Shown: positions 1-5,309 of the stretch, piece after piece
Layout: each line of letters starts with the position of its first letter
How positions within the stretch are numbered: the stretch's first letter is position 1
Source of the DNA: an uncultured Clostridium sp.
GTDB lineage: Bacteria; Bacillota; Clostridia; Clostridiales; Clostridiaceae
Assembly: GCF_937920395.1 (NCBI RefSeq)
Contig: NZ_CALEVF010000343.1
Span: 1 to 5,690, forward strand
Direction: 5' to 3'
DNA: 5,690 nucleotides
Translations under genes and position numbers: made by a program
The notes under the pieces: model-generated
Seen by the model: only the letters and a program-made list of their open reading frames with translations
What the model was told of the DNA's origin: nothing
Database searches by the model: none

Positions 1-664
1 CTACTCCCCAAACAGTCTCAATCTGCCAATTTGGTCCACCTTGAAGCTTTTCTCTTACTCTTTTAACATGCACATCTACAGTTCTAGAGTCTCCTGGATA
101 ATCATATCCCCAAACCTCACATAAAAGTTGTTGCCTTGTAAACACTCTATTTTTATTAAGTGCTAAATAATGTACTAATTCAAATTCTTTAGGTGGCATT
201 TTAACTTCTGCACCTTTATATGTAACATTGTAGGAATTAATGTCTATTTCTAGGTCTTCGAAATTCAAAACTTCCTTACCACCATTATCTAAGTTATAAC
301 GCCTAAGAACAGCTTTTACTCTCGCAATTATTTCTTTTGGCTCAAAAGGCTTCACTACATAATCATCCGCTCCAAGCTCTAGTGCTAATACCTTATCAAA
401 AGTTTCACCTTTAGCCGTAAGCATAATAACTGGGGTTTCATGTTCTTTTCTTATCCATTTCAAAACATCAATCCCATCAATATACGGTAACATTATATCC
501 AAAAGCACTAAATCTGGTTTATAGCTTAAAAAAGCTTCCTGTGCATCTCTACCATCATGTGCTACTTTTGTTGCATACCCAGAGCTTTCAAGATACATCT
601 TAATTACCTCGGCAATATTTTTATCATCATCAACTATTAGTATTTTACCTATAGTTCCTTCCAT
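1..664 (-). CDS. OmpR/PhoB-family response regulator, C-terminal end cut off by the window edge
   Basis: This is a two-component response regulator: a receiver domain is phosphorylated by a partner histidine kinase and a winged-helix domain binds DNA. Translation gives 221 residues with no stop before position 1. The receiver shows the acidic cluster DDD at 12-14, the phospho-acceptor D56 (in LLDIMLP), T83 in the LTAKG stretch and K105 in VKPF. The C-terminal domain has the OmpR signature around VWGYDYPGDSRTVDVHVKRVREK, then ETVWGV, so only about 10 residues should be missing. The ATG at 664-662 has GGAGGT six bases upstream. It is transcribed in the same direction as prs but lies beyond the prs terminator, so it has its own promoter. 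A partner kinase gene probably lies off the left edge. The sequence resembles PhoB- and WalR-type regulators, but the stimulus and symbol cannot be assigned. Confidence 0.95.
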   Translation of the reverse strand, partial: MEGTIGKILIVDDDKNIAEVIKMYLESSGYATKVAHDGRDAQEAFLSYKPDLVLLDIMLPYIDGIDVLKWIRKEHETPVIMLTAKGETFDKVLALELGADDYVVKPFEPKEIIARVKAVLRRYNLDNGGKEVLNFEDLEIDINSYNVTYKGAEVKMPPKEFELVHYLALNKNRVFTRQQLLCEVWGYDYPGDSRTVDVHVKRVREKLQGGPNWQIETVWGV

Positions 665-740
665 ATCAGCACCTCCAAATTGTTTTCTCTATTTTTTATC
701 AATTACATTCAAATAAATTCACTTATAAATAATTTACCTT

Positions 741-769
741 ATTACTAATTTATCATACTTTAATGTCAA
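741..769 (-). promoter_or_regulatory. Candidate promoter for the response regulator (proximal)
   Basis: Reading the minus strand, a perfect -35 TTGACA (769-764) is followed by a poor -10. The choices are AGTAAT with a 17-base spacer (746-741) or TAGTAA with a 16-base spacer. The start of transcription would fall near 735, giving a leader of about 70 bases. The weak -10 next to a perfect -35 could suit an activator-dependent promoter, but this is inference. Confidence 0.45.
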
Positions 770-789
770 CTTATTAGTTTTTTTAAAAT

Positions 790-813
790 GTTACAAATTA
801 TTCACCGTTACAA
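790..813. repeat. Direct repeat GTTACAA x2, 17-base period, upstream of the response regulator
   Basis: GTTACAA occurs at 790-796 and again at 807-813 (TTGTAAC on the minus strand). It lies 20-45 bases upstream of the TTGACA -35 of the proximal regulator promoter. Response regulators of this family bind spaced direct repeats, so this could be an autoregulation or activator site. In sequence this AT-rich, chance is also possible. Confidence 0.3.
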
Positions 814-853
814 TGGAATAATTGCCTTATGTTTATAGTTACCCTTTATATAT

Positions 854-883
854 ATTATAATCATTATTTCACTATTATGTAAA
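854..883 (-). promoter_or_regulatory. Candidate promoter for the response regulator (distal)
   Basis: Minus-strand TTTACA (883-878), an 18-base spacer, then a perfect TATAAT (859-854). It lies just beyond the prs terminator and points at the response regulator. The start would be near 847, giving a leader of roughly 180 bases that contains the direct repeat and the proximal promoter. Confidence 0.45.
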
Positions 884-907
884 TATTATTAATTTTCACT
901 TTAATAA

Positions 908-953
908 AAAATAGCGATGCTTTATTATAAAAATAATAAAGCATCACTATTTT
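908..953 (-). terminator. Rho-independent terminator of prs
   Basis: Arms 908-927 and 934-953 form a 20-bp stem that is perfect except for one G-T wobble (position 915 against 946). The stem contains the core GATGC(T/A)TTATTA and closes on a short A-rich loop. On the minus strand it is followed by a run of six T. It starts 11 bases after the prs stop codon and ends the glmU-prs transcript. The plus-strand T-run is shorter, and no gene lies upstream on that strand. Confidence 0.9.
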
Positions 954-964
954 AAACTATGTAA

Positions 965-1936
965 TTATAAGTTATTCGCATCTTCAAATAGCTTACTAAC
1001 AGAAACATCTTCATATATTCTCTTTATAGCCTCAGCCAAAATTGGTGCTACAGATAATGTAGTAAATTTTGAGCATTGTTTCTCTTCTGGTATCTCAATT
1101 GTGTTTAATATTATTAATTCTTTTATTACAGAATCGTTTATTCTTTGAATAGCAGGCCCGGATAACACTCCGTGACTACAACAAGCATAAACCTCTTTTG
1201 CTCCTAGTTTAACTAAAGCATTAGCTCCATTAGTTATTGTACCTGCAGTATCTATCATATCATCCATCATGATAACCGTCTTATTTTTTATATCTCCTAT
1301 AACATTCATAATCTCTGCAACATTAGCTTTTGGTCTTCTTTTATCAATTATTGCTATTGGTGCATGTAATTTATCTGCAAATTTTCTTGATCTAGCAACG
1401 CTTCCAAGATCTGGTGCAACTACAACTACGTCATCCCTATCCTTAAAACCATTTTCAATATAGTATTTTGCAAGTATTGGAGTTCCCGTCATATTATCAA
1501 CAGGAATATTGAAATATCCTTGTATTTGGGCTGCATGTAAATCCATCGTAAGCACTCTATCTGCTCCTGCAGTTGTTATAATATCTGCCACAAGTTTTGC
1601 TGTAATTGGATCTCTAGCTTTTGCCTTTCTATCTTGCCTTGCGTATCCGTAATATGGAATAACAGCTGTTATTCTTCCTGCTGAAGCTCTCTTAAACGCA
1701 TCAATCATAATAAGTAATTCCATTAAATTATCATTTACTGGAGCATTAGTTGATTGAACAACAAATACATCTGCTCCTCTAACTGTTTCGTGAATATTAA
1801 CAGATATTTCTCCATCACTAAAAGTTCCTACATTCGAATCTCCAAGTGGCACTCCGAGTATATCTGCTATATCTGATGCTAATTTAGGATTTGAGTTACC
1901 TGTGAAAATCTTAATGTTTTTGCCATGGCTTATCAT
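965..1936 (-). CDS. prs: Ribose-phosphate pyrophosphokinase (PRPP synthetase)
   Basis: Transfers pyrophosphate from ATP to ribose 5-phosphate, making PRPP for purine, pyrimidine, NAD, histidine and tryptophan synthesis in the cytoplasm. At 323 residues it is the usual length for class I bacterial enzymes. Visible landmarks are FSDGE (39-43), the ATP-site segment YGYARQDRK (96-104), the metal-binding [12 protein letters not shown] (131-142, H134), the catalytic flexible loop around KRRPKAN (199-205) and the PRPP/ribose-phosphate loop [13 protein letters not shown] (223-235). The ATG at 1936 begins the family-typical [14 protein letters not shown]. Its ribosome binding site is only AGGA, weak beside its neighbours, and sits right after an A/T-only hairpin. 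It lies downstream of glmU with no recognisable terminator between them, so cotranscription is likely. PRPP is the inducer of PurR in B. subtilis, and purR lies upstream in the same cluster. Confidence 0.97.
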   Translation of the reverse strand: MISHGKNIKIFTGNSNPKLASDIADILGVPLGDSNVGTFSDGEISVNIHETVRGADVFVVQSTNAPVNDNLMELLIMIDAFKRASAGRITAVIPYYGYARQDRKAKARDPITAKLVADIITTAGADRVLTMDLHAAQIQGYFNIPVDNMTGTPILAKYYIENGFKDRDDVVVVAPDLGSVARSRKFADKLHAPIAIIDKRRPKANVAEIMNVIGDIKNKTVIMMDDMIDTAGTITNGANALVKLGAKEVYACCSHGVLSGPAIQRINDSVIKELIILNTIEIPEEKQCSKFTTLSVAPILAEAIKRIYEDVSVSKLFEDANNL

Positions 1937-1953
1937 CTGCAGTCCTAATTCTC

Positions 1954-1997
1954 AAAATATATAAAAATCATATTTTAATATAATTTTTATATATTTT
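1954..1997. repeat. A/T-only 20-bp hairpin directly upstream of prs
   Basis: Arms 1954-1973 and 1978-1997 are complementary over 20 bases with one wobble-type mismatch, around the 4-base loop TTTA; no G-C pair is present. On the minus-strand RNA the foot of the stem ends 17 bases before the prs ATG, just before the AGGA. It is not a standard terminator because the U-rich 3' arm is part of the stem and GAG follows. It could be an RNA-processing or stability element, or affect access to the weak prs ribosome site. Confidence 0.5.
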
Positions 1998-2020
1998 CAT
2001 TCTATTTACTAAACAGAATG
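1998..2020. repeat. Hairpin overlapping the end of the possible small ORF
   Basis: CATTCTATT (1998-2006) pairs with AACAGAATG (2012-2020), nine pairs including one wobble on the minus-strand RNA, loop of five. It abuts the A/T-only hairpin at 1997, making two consecutive stem-loops in the glmU-prs gap, and contains the TAG stop of the small ORF at 2002-2004. No T-run follows, so it is not a classical terminator. Confidence 0.4.
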
Positions 2021-2094
2021 GCAGTGCACGGTATTAAAATCTTACATACTACATCACGTAATTTTTCATATACCCATTCTACTGCGAAAATCAG
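2002..2094 (-). CDS. Possible 30-residue peptide with a CTG start, between glmU and prs
   Basis: I do not recognise this product. A very strong ribosome binding site, GGGAGGTGG (2107-2099), sits in the glmU-prs gap with no ATG, GTG or TTG start of a usable frame behind it. At seven bases from GGAGG there is CTG (2094-2092), opening a 30-codon frame closed by TAG at 2004-2002. If CTG is read as Met, the peptide begins MIFAVEWVYEKLRDVVCK and continues ILIPCTAILFSK. The first half looks amphipathic and helical with charged E/K/R/D residues; the second is hydrophobic, with cysteines at 17 and 23. It lies 44 bases after the glmU stop and 65 before prs, in the same direction. CTG starts are rare, so the ribosome site might instead be fortuitous or the frame a decayed gene. 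An ATT start directly after CTG is also conceivable. Confidence 0.35.
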   Translation of the reverse strand: MIFAVEWVYEKLRDVVCKILIPCTAILFSK

Positions 2095-2108
2095 TTTTCC
2101 ACCTCCCT
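2095..2108 (-). promoter_or_regulatory. Strong ribosome binding site in the glmU-prs gap
   Basis: Minus strand AGGGAGGTGG followed by AAAA and CTG. It matches the anti-Shine-Dalgarno sequence better than the AGGA of prs or the GAGGTG of glmU. It is too far from prs (about 160 bases) to serve it, which is the main argument that something short is translated here. Confidence 0.5.
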
Positions 2109-2138
2109 TTGTAATTTACTTACTGAATACTTTACTAT

Positions 2139-3509
2139 TTATTTATTAAGTCCTTTTTTAACTACCCAATTTTCAATATTCTTCTGCCTCGCTCTTGCTA
2201 TTGCCAAAGCATTTTTAGGAACCTCATTTGTAATTGTAGACCCTGCAGCAGTATACGCATTATCGTTAACTGTTACAGGCGCTACTAGATTAGAATTACA
2301 GCCTATAAAAACATTATTGCCTATCGTAGTTTTATATTTTGCTTTCCCATCATAATTTACAACCACTGTTCCGCAACCAAAGTTACATCCGCTTCCAACG
2401 TCGGCATCACCAATATATGTAAGATGAGATACTTTTGTATTATCTCCAATAGTTGATTTTTTTATTTCAACAAAATCACCTATTCTAGCATGTTTACCTA
2501 TATTGCTTTCAGGCCTTATATATGCGTAAGGTCCTACAGTAGTTTTCTCTCCTATTTGGCTTTCAATTACTACTGAACTTTGAATTACAATTCCATTTCC
2601 TAAAATACTATCAGTAATTCTATTATTTGGATAAAGAACACATTCGTCTTTAATAATAGTTTTGCCTTGTAGTACATTTCCTGGATATATAATAGTATCT
2701 TTGCCTATTATAACATCGTAATCTATGTATGTATTGCTTGGGTCCATTATTGTTACTCCGTTTTCCATATGCTTTTCATTTATTCTTTTTCTCATAATTG
2801 CCTCTGCATTTGCAAGCTCTACCTTAGAGTTAACAGCAGTAATTTCATCAGGTGAAACATCAAACGCTCCAACTTTAAGCCCTCGATTTTTTAATATACC
2901 AATAACATCCGTTAAATAGTATTCCTTTTGAGCATTGTTATTATTTAATTTATCTAAACTAATAAGGAGCTCTTTTATGCTAAAGCAGTACATTCCCGAA
3001 TTTATTTCTTTAACTAATTTTTCTTCTGGCGTTGCGTCCTTAAACTCAACTATTTTCTTAACTTCCCCATTTTCGCCCCTAATAATCCTACCATATTTTT
3101 CAGGGTCACTCATCATTGAAGTTAATATAGTAGCTTTATAGCTTCCTTTTTCATGATAATCTAAAAGTTCTCTAACAGTGTGCTCACTAATTAGTGGCCC
3201 ATCACCAACAAATATTGCGACGATACCTTCATTTTCACCTAAAAAATCTTTAGCACACATAACCGCATGCCCTGTCCCTAACTGATCTTCTTGAACAGAA
3301 TAATTGATTTTTCTATTCTCTGTTCCTTTTTTAACCTCTGCAGCTCCTCTTCCAATTACCACATCTACCATTTCAATATCTGCACTTCTCATGGTATCAA
3401 TAACATGATTTATCATTTCTTTACCACAAACTTTATGCATAACCTTAGGAGTATTTGAATTCATTCTTTTTCCTTCACCTGCAGCTAATATTATAGCGCA
3501 TTTATACAA
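2139..3509 (-). CDS. glmU: Bifunctional GlmU: N-acetylglucosamine-1-phosphate uridyltransferase / glucosamine-1-phosphate acetyltransferase
   Basis: Makes UDP-GlcNAc in two steps: the C-terminal domain acetylates glucosamine-1-phosphate with acetyl-CoA and the N-terminal domain adds UMP from UTP. The product feeds peptidoglycan and other wall polymers. Numbered from the chosen start (456 residues, the length I recall for B. subtilis GlmU), the nucleotide-binding LAAGEGKRM lies at 8-16, QLGTGHA at 76-82, metal-binding D103 in GDGPL and N227 in AVNSK. The second half is a left-handed beta-helix of hexapeptide repeats, with catalytic H362 in [13 protein letters not shown] at 385-388 and the tail motif ALAIARARQ. 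Start: the frame opens at a TTG at 3530 with no ribosome site. The TTG at 3509 follows GAGGTG by six bases and starts the typical [11 protein letters not shown], so it is preferred. It has its own promoter and is probably cotranscribed with prs. Confidence 0.96.
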   Translation of the reverse strand: MYKCAIILAAGEGKRMNSNTPKVMHKVCGKEMINHVIDTMRSADIEMVDVVIGRGAAEVKKGTENRKINYSVQEDQLGTGHAVMCAKDFLGENEGIVAIFVGDGPLISEHTVRELLDYHEKGSYKATILTSMMSDPEKYGRIIRGENGEVKKIVEFKDATPEEKLVKEINSGMYCFSIKELLISLDKLNNNNAQKEYYLTDVIGILKNRGLKVGAFDVSPDEITAVNSKVELANAEAIMRKRINEKHMENGVTIMDPSNTYIDYDVIIGKDTIIYPGNVLQGKTIIKDECVLYPNNRITDSILGNGIVIQSSVVIESQIGEKTTVGPYAYIRPESNIGKHARIGDFVEIKKSTIGDNTKVSHLTYIGDADVGSGCNFGCGTVVVNYDGKAKYKTTIGNNVFIGCNSNLVAPVTVNDNAYTAAGSTITNEVPKNALAIARARQKNIENWVVKKGLNK

Positions 3510-3522
3510 ATAAAACACCTCT
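3507..3522 (-). promoter_or_regulatory. Ribosome binding site deciding the TTG start of glmU
   Basis: Minus strand AGAGGTG (3522-3516), six bases, then TTG (3509-3507). This favours the 456-residue protein over a seven-residue N-terminal extension from the TTG at 3530, which has no purine-rich stretch upstream. Confidence 0.85.
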
Positions 3523-3597
3523 TTATACAATAATTCGACATATTTACATATTAAATACTACATTAACTTTAATTAAAATACATTATATTATATATAT

Positions 3598-3626
3598 ATT
3601 ATATTTTATAAAGCATTTAATTGCAA
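3598..3626 (-). promoter_or_regulatory. Sigma-A-type promoter of glmU
   Basis: Minus strand TTGCAA (3626-3621), exactly 17 bases, then a perfect TATAAT (3603-3598). It lies just after the spoVG terminator. Transcription would start near 3590, giving a leader of about 80 bases that begins in an alternating TA tract. This makes glmU and the genes after it independent of spoVG. Confidence 0.7.
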
Positions 3627-3658
3627 CTAGCCTTAACTATTTTTCATTATTTTTCTTC

Positions 3659-3688
3659 AAAAAAATAAAAGGGGTTTCCCCCTCTTTT
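3659..3688 (-). terminator. Rho-independent terminator of spoVG
   Basis: On the minus strand GGGG, loop GAAA, CCCC, lengthened by A-T pairs and one G-T wobble to an 8-bp stem (3667-3686), then TTTTATTTTTTT. It begins directly after the spoVG stop. The plus strand also has a T-run beyond the stem, so it could act in both directions. Confidence 0.9.
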
Positions 3689-4009
3689 TTATACGTCTAT
3701 AACTTCCTTCGTTTTTTCTACTACTTTCTCTACTACTCTTGACACTGGTTCTTCATTTTTCACTTTTTCATACTCGTCTAAAATAGCTGTTTGAATTTTT
3801 TCTCTTGTTTGAGTATTTATTGGATGAGCTATGTCCTTAAATTCTCCATCTGGTGTTTTTCTACTTGGCATCGCAATAAAAAACCCACTTTGCCCCTCTA
3901 TAACTTTAATATCATGAACAACGAATTCATTGTCAAAAGTTATTGATACAATCGCTTTCATTTTACCTTCTGTAGCTATTTTTCTAATTCTAACATCTGT
4001 GATTTCCAT
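3689..4009 (-). CDS. spoVG: Septation / stage V sporulation regulator SpoVG
   Basis: SpoVG is a small nucleic-acid-binding regulator, first known from sporulation in B. subtilis, where it affects asymmetric septation and later cortex formation. It is also reported as a DNA/RNA-binding regulator in other Gram-positives. The protein has 106 residues against 97, as I recall, in B. subtilis. The conserved core is clear: [11 protein letters not shown] (1-11), [17 protein letters not shown] (23-39), [20 protein letters not shown] (46-65) and [13 protein letters not shown] (68-80). The remaining tail (about 81-106) is charged, with a [11 protein letters not shown] stretch, and this part varies between species. 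The ATG at 4009 has GGAGG upstream at good spacing and gives the family-typical N-terminus. An in-frame TTG at 4024 overlaps the ribosome site and is rejected. It lies 103 bases after purR, with a sigma-H-like promoter between and its own terminator after. Confidence 0.97.
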   Translation of the reverse strand: MEITDVRIRKIATEGKMKAIVSITFDNEFVVHDIKVIEGQSGFFIAMPSRKTPDGEFKDIAHPINTQTREKIQTAILDEYEKVKNEEPVSRVVEKVVEKTKEVIDV

Positions 4010-4051
4010 ACACTCCACCTCCAAGTTGCATTATACGTTATATTTATACTA

Positions 4052-4078
4052 TTTCTCTATAAATTGTATTTTTCCTTC
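4052..4078 (-). promoter_or_regulatory. Candidate sigma-H promoter of spoVG
   Basis: Minus strand GAAGGAAAA (4078-4070) fits the sigma-H -35 pattern RnAGGAwww. After 11 bases comes AGAGAAA(T) (4058-4051), one mismatch from the -10 pattern RnnGAAT. From memory, the B. subtilis spoVG promoter, a classical sigma-H target, has the same element order and 11-base spacer. The start would be near 4045, giving a leader of about 35 bases before the ATG. Read-through from purR is also possible because no clear terminator separates them. Confidence 0.6.
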
Positions 4079-4112
4079 TAAATTTATAAATAAATATAAA
4101 ATATTTTGAATA

Positions 4113-4934
4113 TTACGCTTTTTCAAAAGTTTCTGATGGAGTTAACTCTGCAATACCTTCATTATTTATTCCCGTAAACTGAATAATTGATATATACTCA
4201 TCTACCAATTTATGCCCACTTTCAACGTTATCTACAAGAACCCCAATACCTAAAAGTTCACTTTCGAATTCTTTAAGCAAATTAATTATACCTACTGCAG
4301 TCCCTCCTGCTTTCATAAAATCATCTATAAAAACACATTTGCTCTCTTTTTTTATTGATTTTCTAGATAATGACATAGTTTGAATTCTATTACTAGAACC
4401 TGATGCATAATTTATACTAACAGTACTTCCTTCAGTAACCTTAGGATCATGACGTACAATAACTAATTGAACACCTAACATCTTTGCCACCTCATATGCC
4501 AGTGGTATTCCTTTGGTCTCGACTGTAACTACATAGTCTATATCTAACTCACTAAAAGCAGAAGCAAGAATTACTCCCGCTTTGTGCACTATTTCTGGAT
4601 TATACATAATATCAGTCATATATATAAAATTTCCTGGTATTACCCTATCTTTTTGTATTAAAACTTTGCATATCTCATCTGCAAATATCCTACTTTCTTG
4701 CTTTGAGACTCCACAAATGTATTTTACTCCACCCGCTGCTCCAGCTACTGTTTCAATTCTTCCCATTGACAACTCACTCAAAGTTTCTCTTACAATAACA
4801 ATGTCTTCACTAATTGTGGATTTAGCGGCATTAAATAATTCTGTAAAAGTTTTTAGATTTATTGTTTTATTGGGGTTTTCTGTTAATACCTTTGTTATCC
4901 CTGTAACTCTTTGATTTCTACTATACTTATTCAT
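4113..4934 (-). CDS. purR: Purine operon repressor PurR (phosphoribosyltransferase-fold type)
   Basis: Represses purine synthesis and salvage genes; in B. subtilis it binds PurBox pairs as a dimer and is released by PRPP. The Gram-positive layout is intact over 273 residues. A winged helix (about 5-72) contains STISEDIVIVRETL and ends at GAAGGVKYI. A type I phosphoribosyltransferase-like domain follows, with VETKGIPLAYEVA (138-150), KVTEGSTVSINYASGSSNRI (165-184) and the PRPP-binding motif VFIDDFMKAGGTA (201-213). It is not related to the LacI-type PurR of E. coli. The ATG at 4934 follows GGTGAT by five bases and matches the family N-terminus. It is divergent from murC and first in the minus-strand cluster. 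A PurBox-like pair at its transcription start suggests autorepression, and prs downstream makes its effector. Confidence 0.97.
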   Translation of the reverse strand: MNKYSRNQRVTGITKVLTENPNKTINLKTFTELFNAAKSTISEDIVIVRETLSELSMGRIETVAGAAGGVKYICGVSKQESRIFADEICKVLIQKDRVIPGNFIYMTDIMYNPEIVHKAGVILASAFSELDIDYVVTVETKGIPLAYEVAKMLGVQLVIVRHDPKVTEGSTVSINYASGSSNRIQTMSLSRKSIKKESKCVFIDDFMKAGGTAVGIINLLKEFESELLGIGVLVDNVESGHKLVDEYISIIQFTGINNEGIAELTPSETFEKA

Positions 4935-4956
4935 AATATATCACCCATATTTTTAT

Positions 4957-4999
4957 TTTACGAATTTTATCTGGCAAAATCCATAATATAATTCGTATT
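4957..4999. promoter_or_regulatory. PurBox-like operator pair upstream of purR
   Basis: Two copies of TACGAATT in inverted orientation: ACGAAT at 4960-4965 and ATTCGT at 4991-4996. The flanks are alike: TTTTACGAATTTTAT reading right from 4956, and AAAATACGAATTATA reading left on the minus strand from 5000. The gap between the central CGAA and TTCG is 27 bases, in the range I recall for B. subtilis PurBox pairs (A/T-rich boxes with a central CGAA, facing each other). The pair overlaps and follows the predicted purR start, suiting autorepression by roadblock or occlusion. The cytosines that flank CGAA in many PurBoxes are T here. Confidence 0.6.
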
Positions 5000-5002
5000 T
5001 TA

Positions 5003-5031
5003 ATTGTAAATCTTTTTTATCTTTATTACAA
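5003..5031 (-). promoter_or_regulatory. Sigma-A-type promoter of purR
   Basis: Minus strand TTGTAA (5031-5026), 17 bases, TACAAT (5008-5003). Transcription would start near 4996, at the first half of the PurBox-like pair, giving a leader of about 60 bases. Confidence 0.6.
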
Positions 5032-5084
5032 TGCTTATAAAGCCTAATTTAAAAACATTACAGCAGATACTTTAATTTATTAAA

Positions 5085-5102
5085 AATAATAATAATAATA
5101 AT
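5085..5102. repeat. (AAT)6 microsatellite
   Basis: Six perfect AAT units in the purR-murC gap, outside the proposed promoter elements. It is a candidate for length variation between strains. Confidence 0.8.
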
Positions 5103-5136
5103 ATATTTTCAATTTATTTTATCAAATTAGGTATAA

Positions 5137-5152
5137 ATCATGTTTACATGAT
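5137..5152. repeat. Palindrome ATCATG-TTTA-CATGAT
   Basis: Six-base perfect arms with a 4-base centre, in the purR-murC gap about 55 bases upstream of the proposed murC -35. It could be a regulator-binding site, but nothing in the sequence names the regulator. Confidence 0.5.
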
Positions 5153-5207
5153 ACTATTTAGTGTTTTATATAGTTTTTTTTGATTTGTGTATAGTTTCTC
5201 TGCAATT

Positions 5208-5237
5208 TTGTATATAATTAAGATGTGCTTATATACT
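5208..5237 (+). promoter_or_regulatory. Candidate promoter of murC
   Basis: TTGTAT (5208-5213), 18 bases, TATACT (5232-5237), giving a start near 5244 and a leader of about 65 bases. An alternative is the perfect TATAAT at 5213-5218, whose -35 at proper spacing (TATAGT, 5190-5195) is poor. The choice between them is uncertain. Confidence 0.4.
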
Positions 5238-5254
5238 ATTATTTAATATAAGCA
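5226..5254. repeat. Inverted repeat over the murC promoter -10 region
   Basis: TGCTTATAT (5226-5234) and ATATAAGCA (5246-5254) are perfect 9-base arms around an 11-base A/T centre. It overlaps the proposed -10 and start of murC, so it may be an operator. Confidence 0.45.
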
Positions 5255-5309
5255 ATACTAATAAACTTACCATATAATAAATAATAATCATTTTTAAGGA
5301 GTTGATATA

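Larger units (their letters stand above)
5037..5207. other. Divergent purR-murC intergenic core
   Basis: No open frame with a ribosome site is present on either strand in the 375 bases between purR and murC. Besides the purR promoter/operator and the murC promoter, this part holds a pair of inverted 8-mers CCTAATTT (5043-5050) and AAATTAGG (5124-5131), six AAT units (5085-5102), the palindrome at 5137-5152, and eight T at 5174-5181 behind a weak 5-bp inverted repeat. None can be assigned a function from sequence. Confidence 0.5.

Noticed and set aside
886..905. CodY-like box (AATTTTCACTTTAAT) upstream of the response regulator
   Set aside because: The second half departs too far from the CodY consensus, and such matches are frequent in AT-rich DNA.
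1269..1463. 64-codon plus-strand frame inside prs
   Set aside because: Antisense shadow of a strongly conserved gene, with no ribosome binding site and no recognisable protein.
1937..2001. A separate promoter for prs
   Set aside because: Several TATA-like strings occur in the A/T-only hairpin, but no acceptable -35 at proper spacing; TTTAGT-16-TATAAA is too weak to claim.
2725..3141. Two plus-strand frames (2725-2919 and 2935-3141) inside glmU
   Set aside because: Antisense shadows of the GlmU coding sequence; their hydrophobic look comes from reading AT-rich codons backwards.
4010..4024. Five-residue N-terminal extension of SpoVG from the TTG at 4024
   Set aside because: That TTG overlaps the GGAGG ribosome site of the ATG at 4009, and the family starts at MEITDV.
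4582..4914. 110-codon plus-strand frame inside purR
   Set aside because: Antisense shadow of PurR, whose motifs are intact on the minus strand; no ribosome site.
5085..5102. (AAT)6 as part of a CRISPR or larger repeat array
   Set aside because: Simple trinucleotide repeat with no spacers and no long direct repeats nearby.
5153..5181. Terminator (ACTAT/ATAGT stem followed by eight T)
   Set aside because: The stem is only five A/T-rich pairs around a 12-base loop, and no plus-strand gene upstream needs it.
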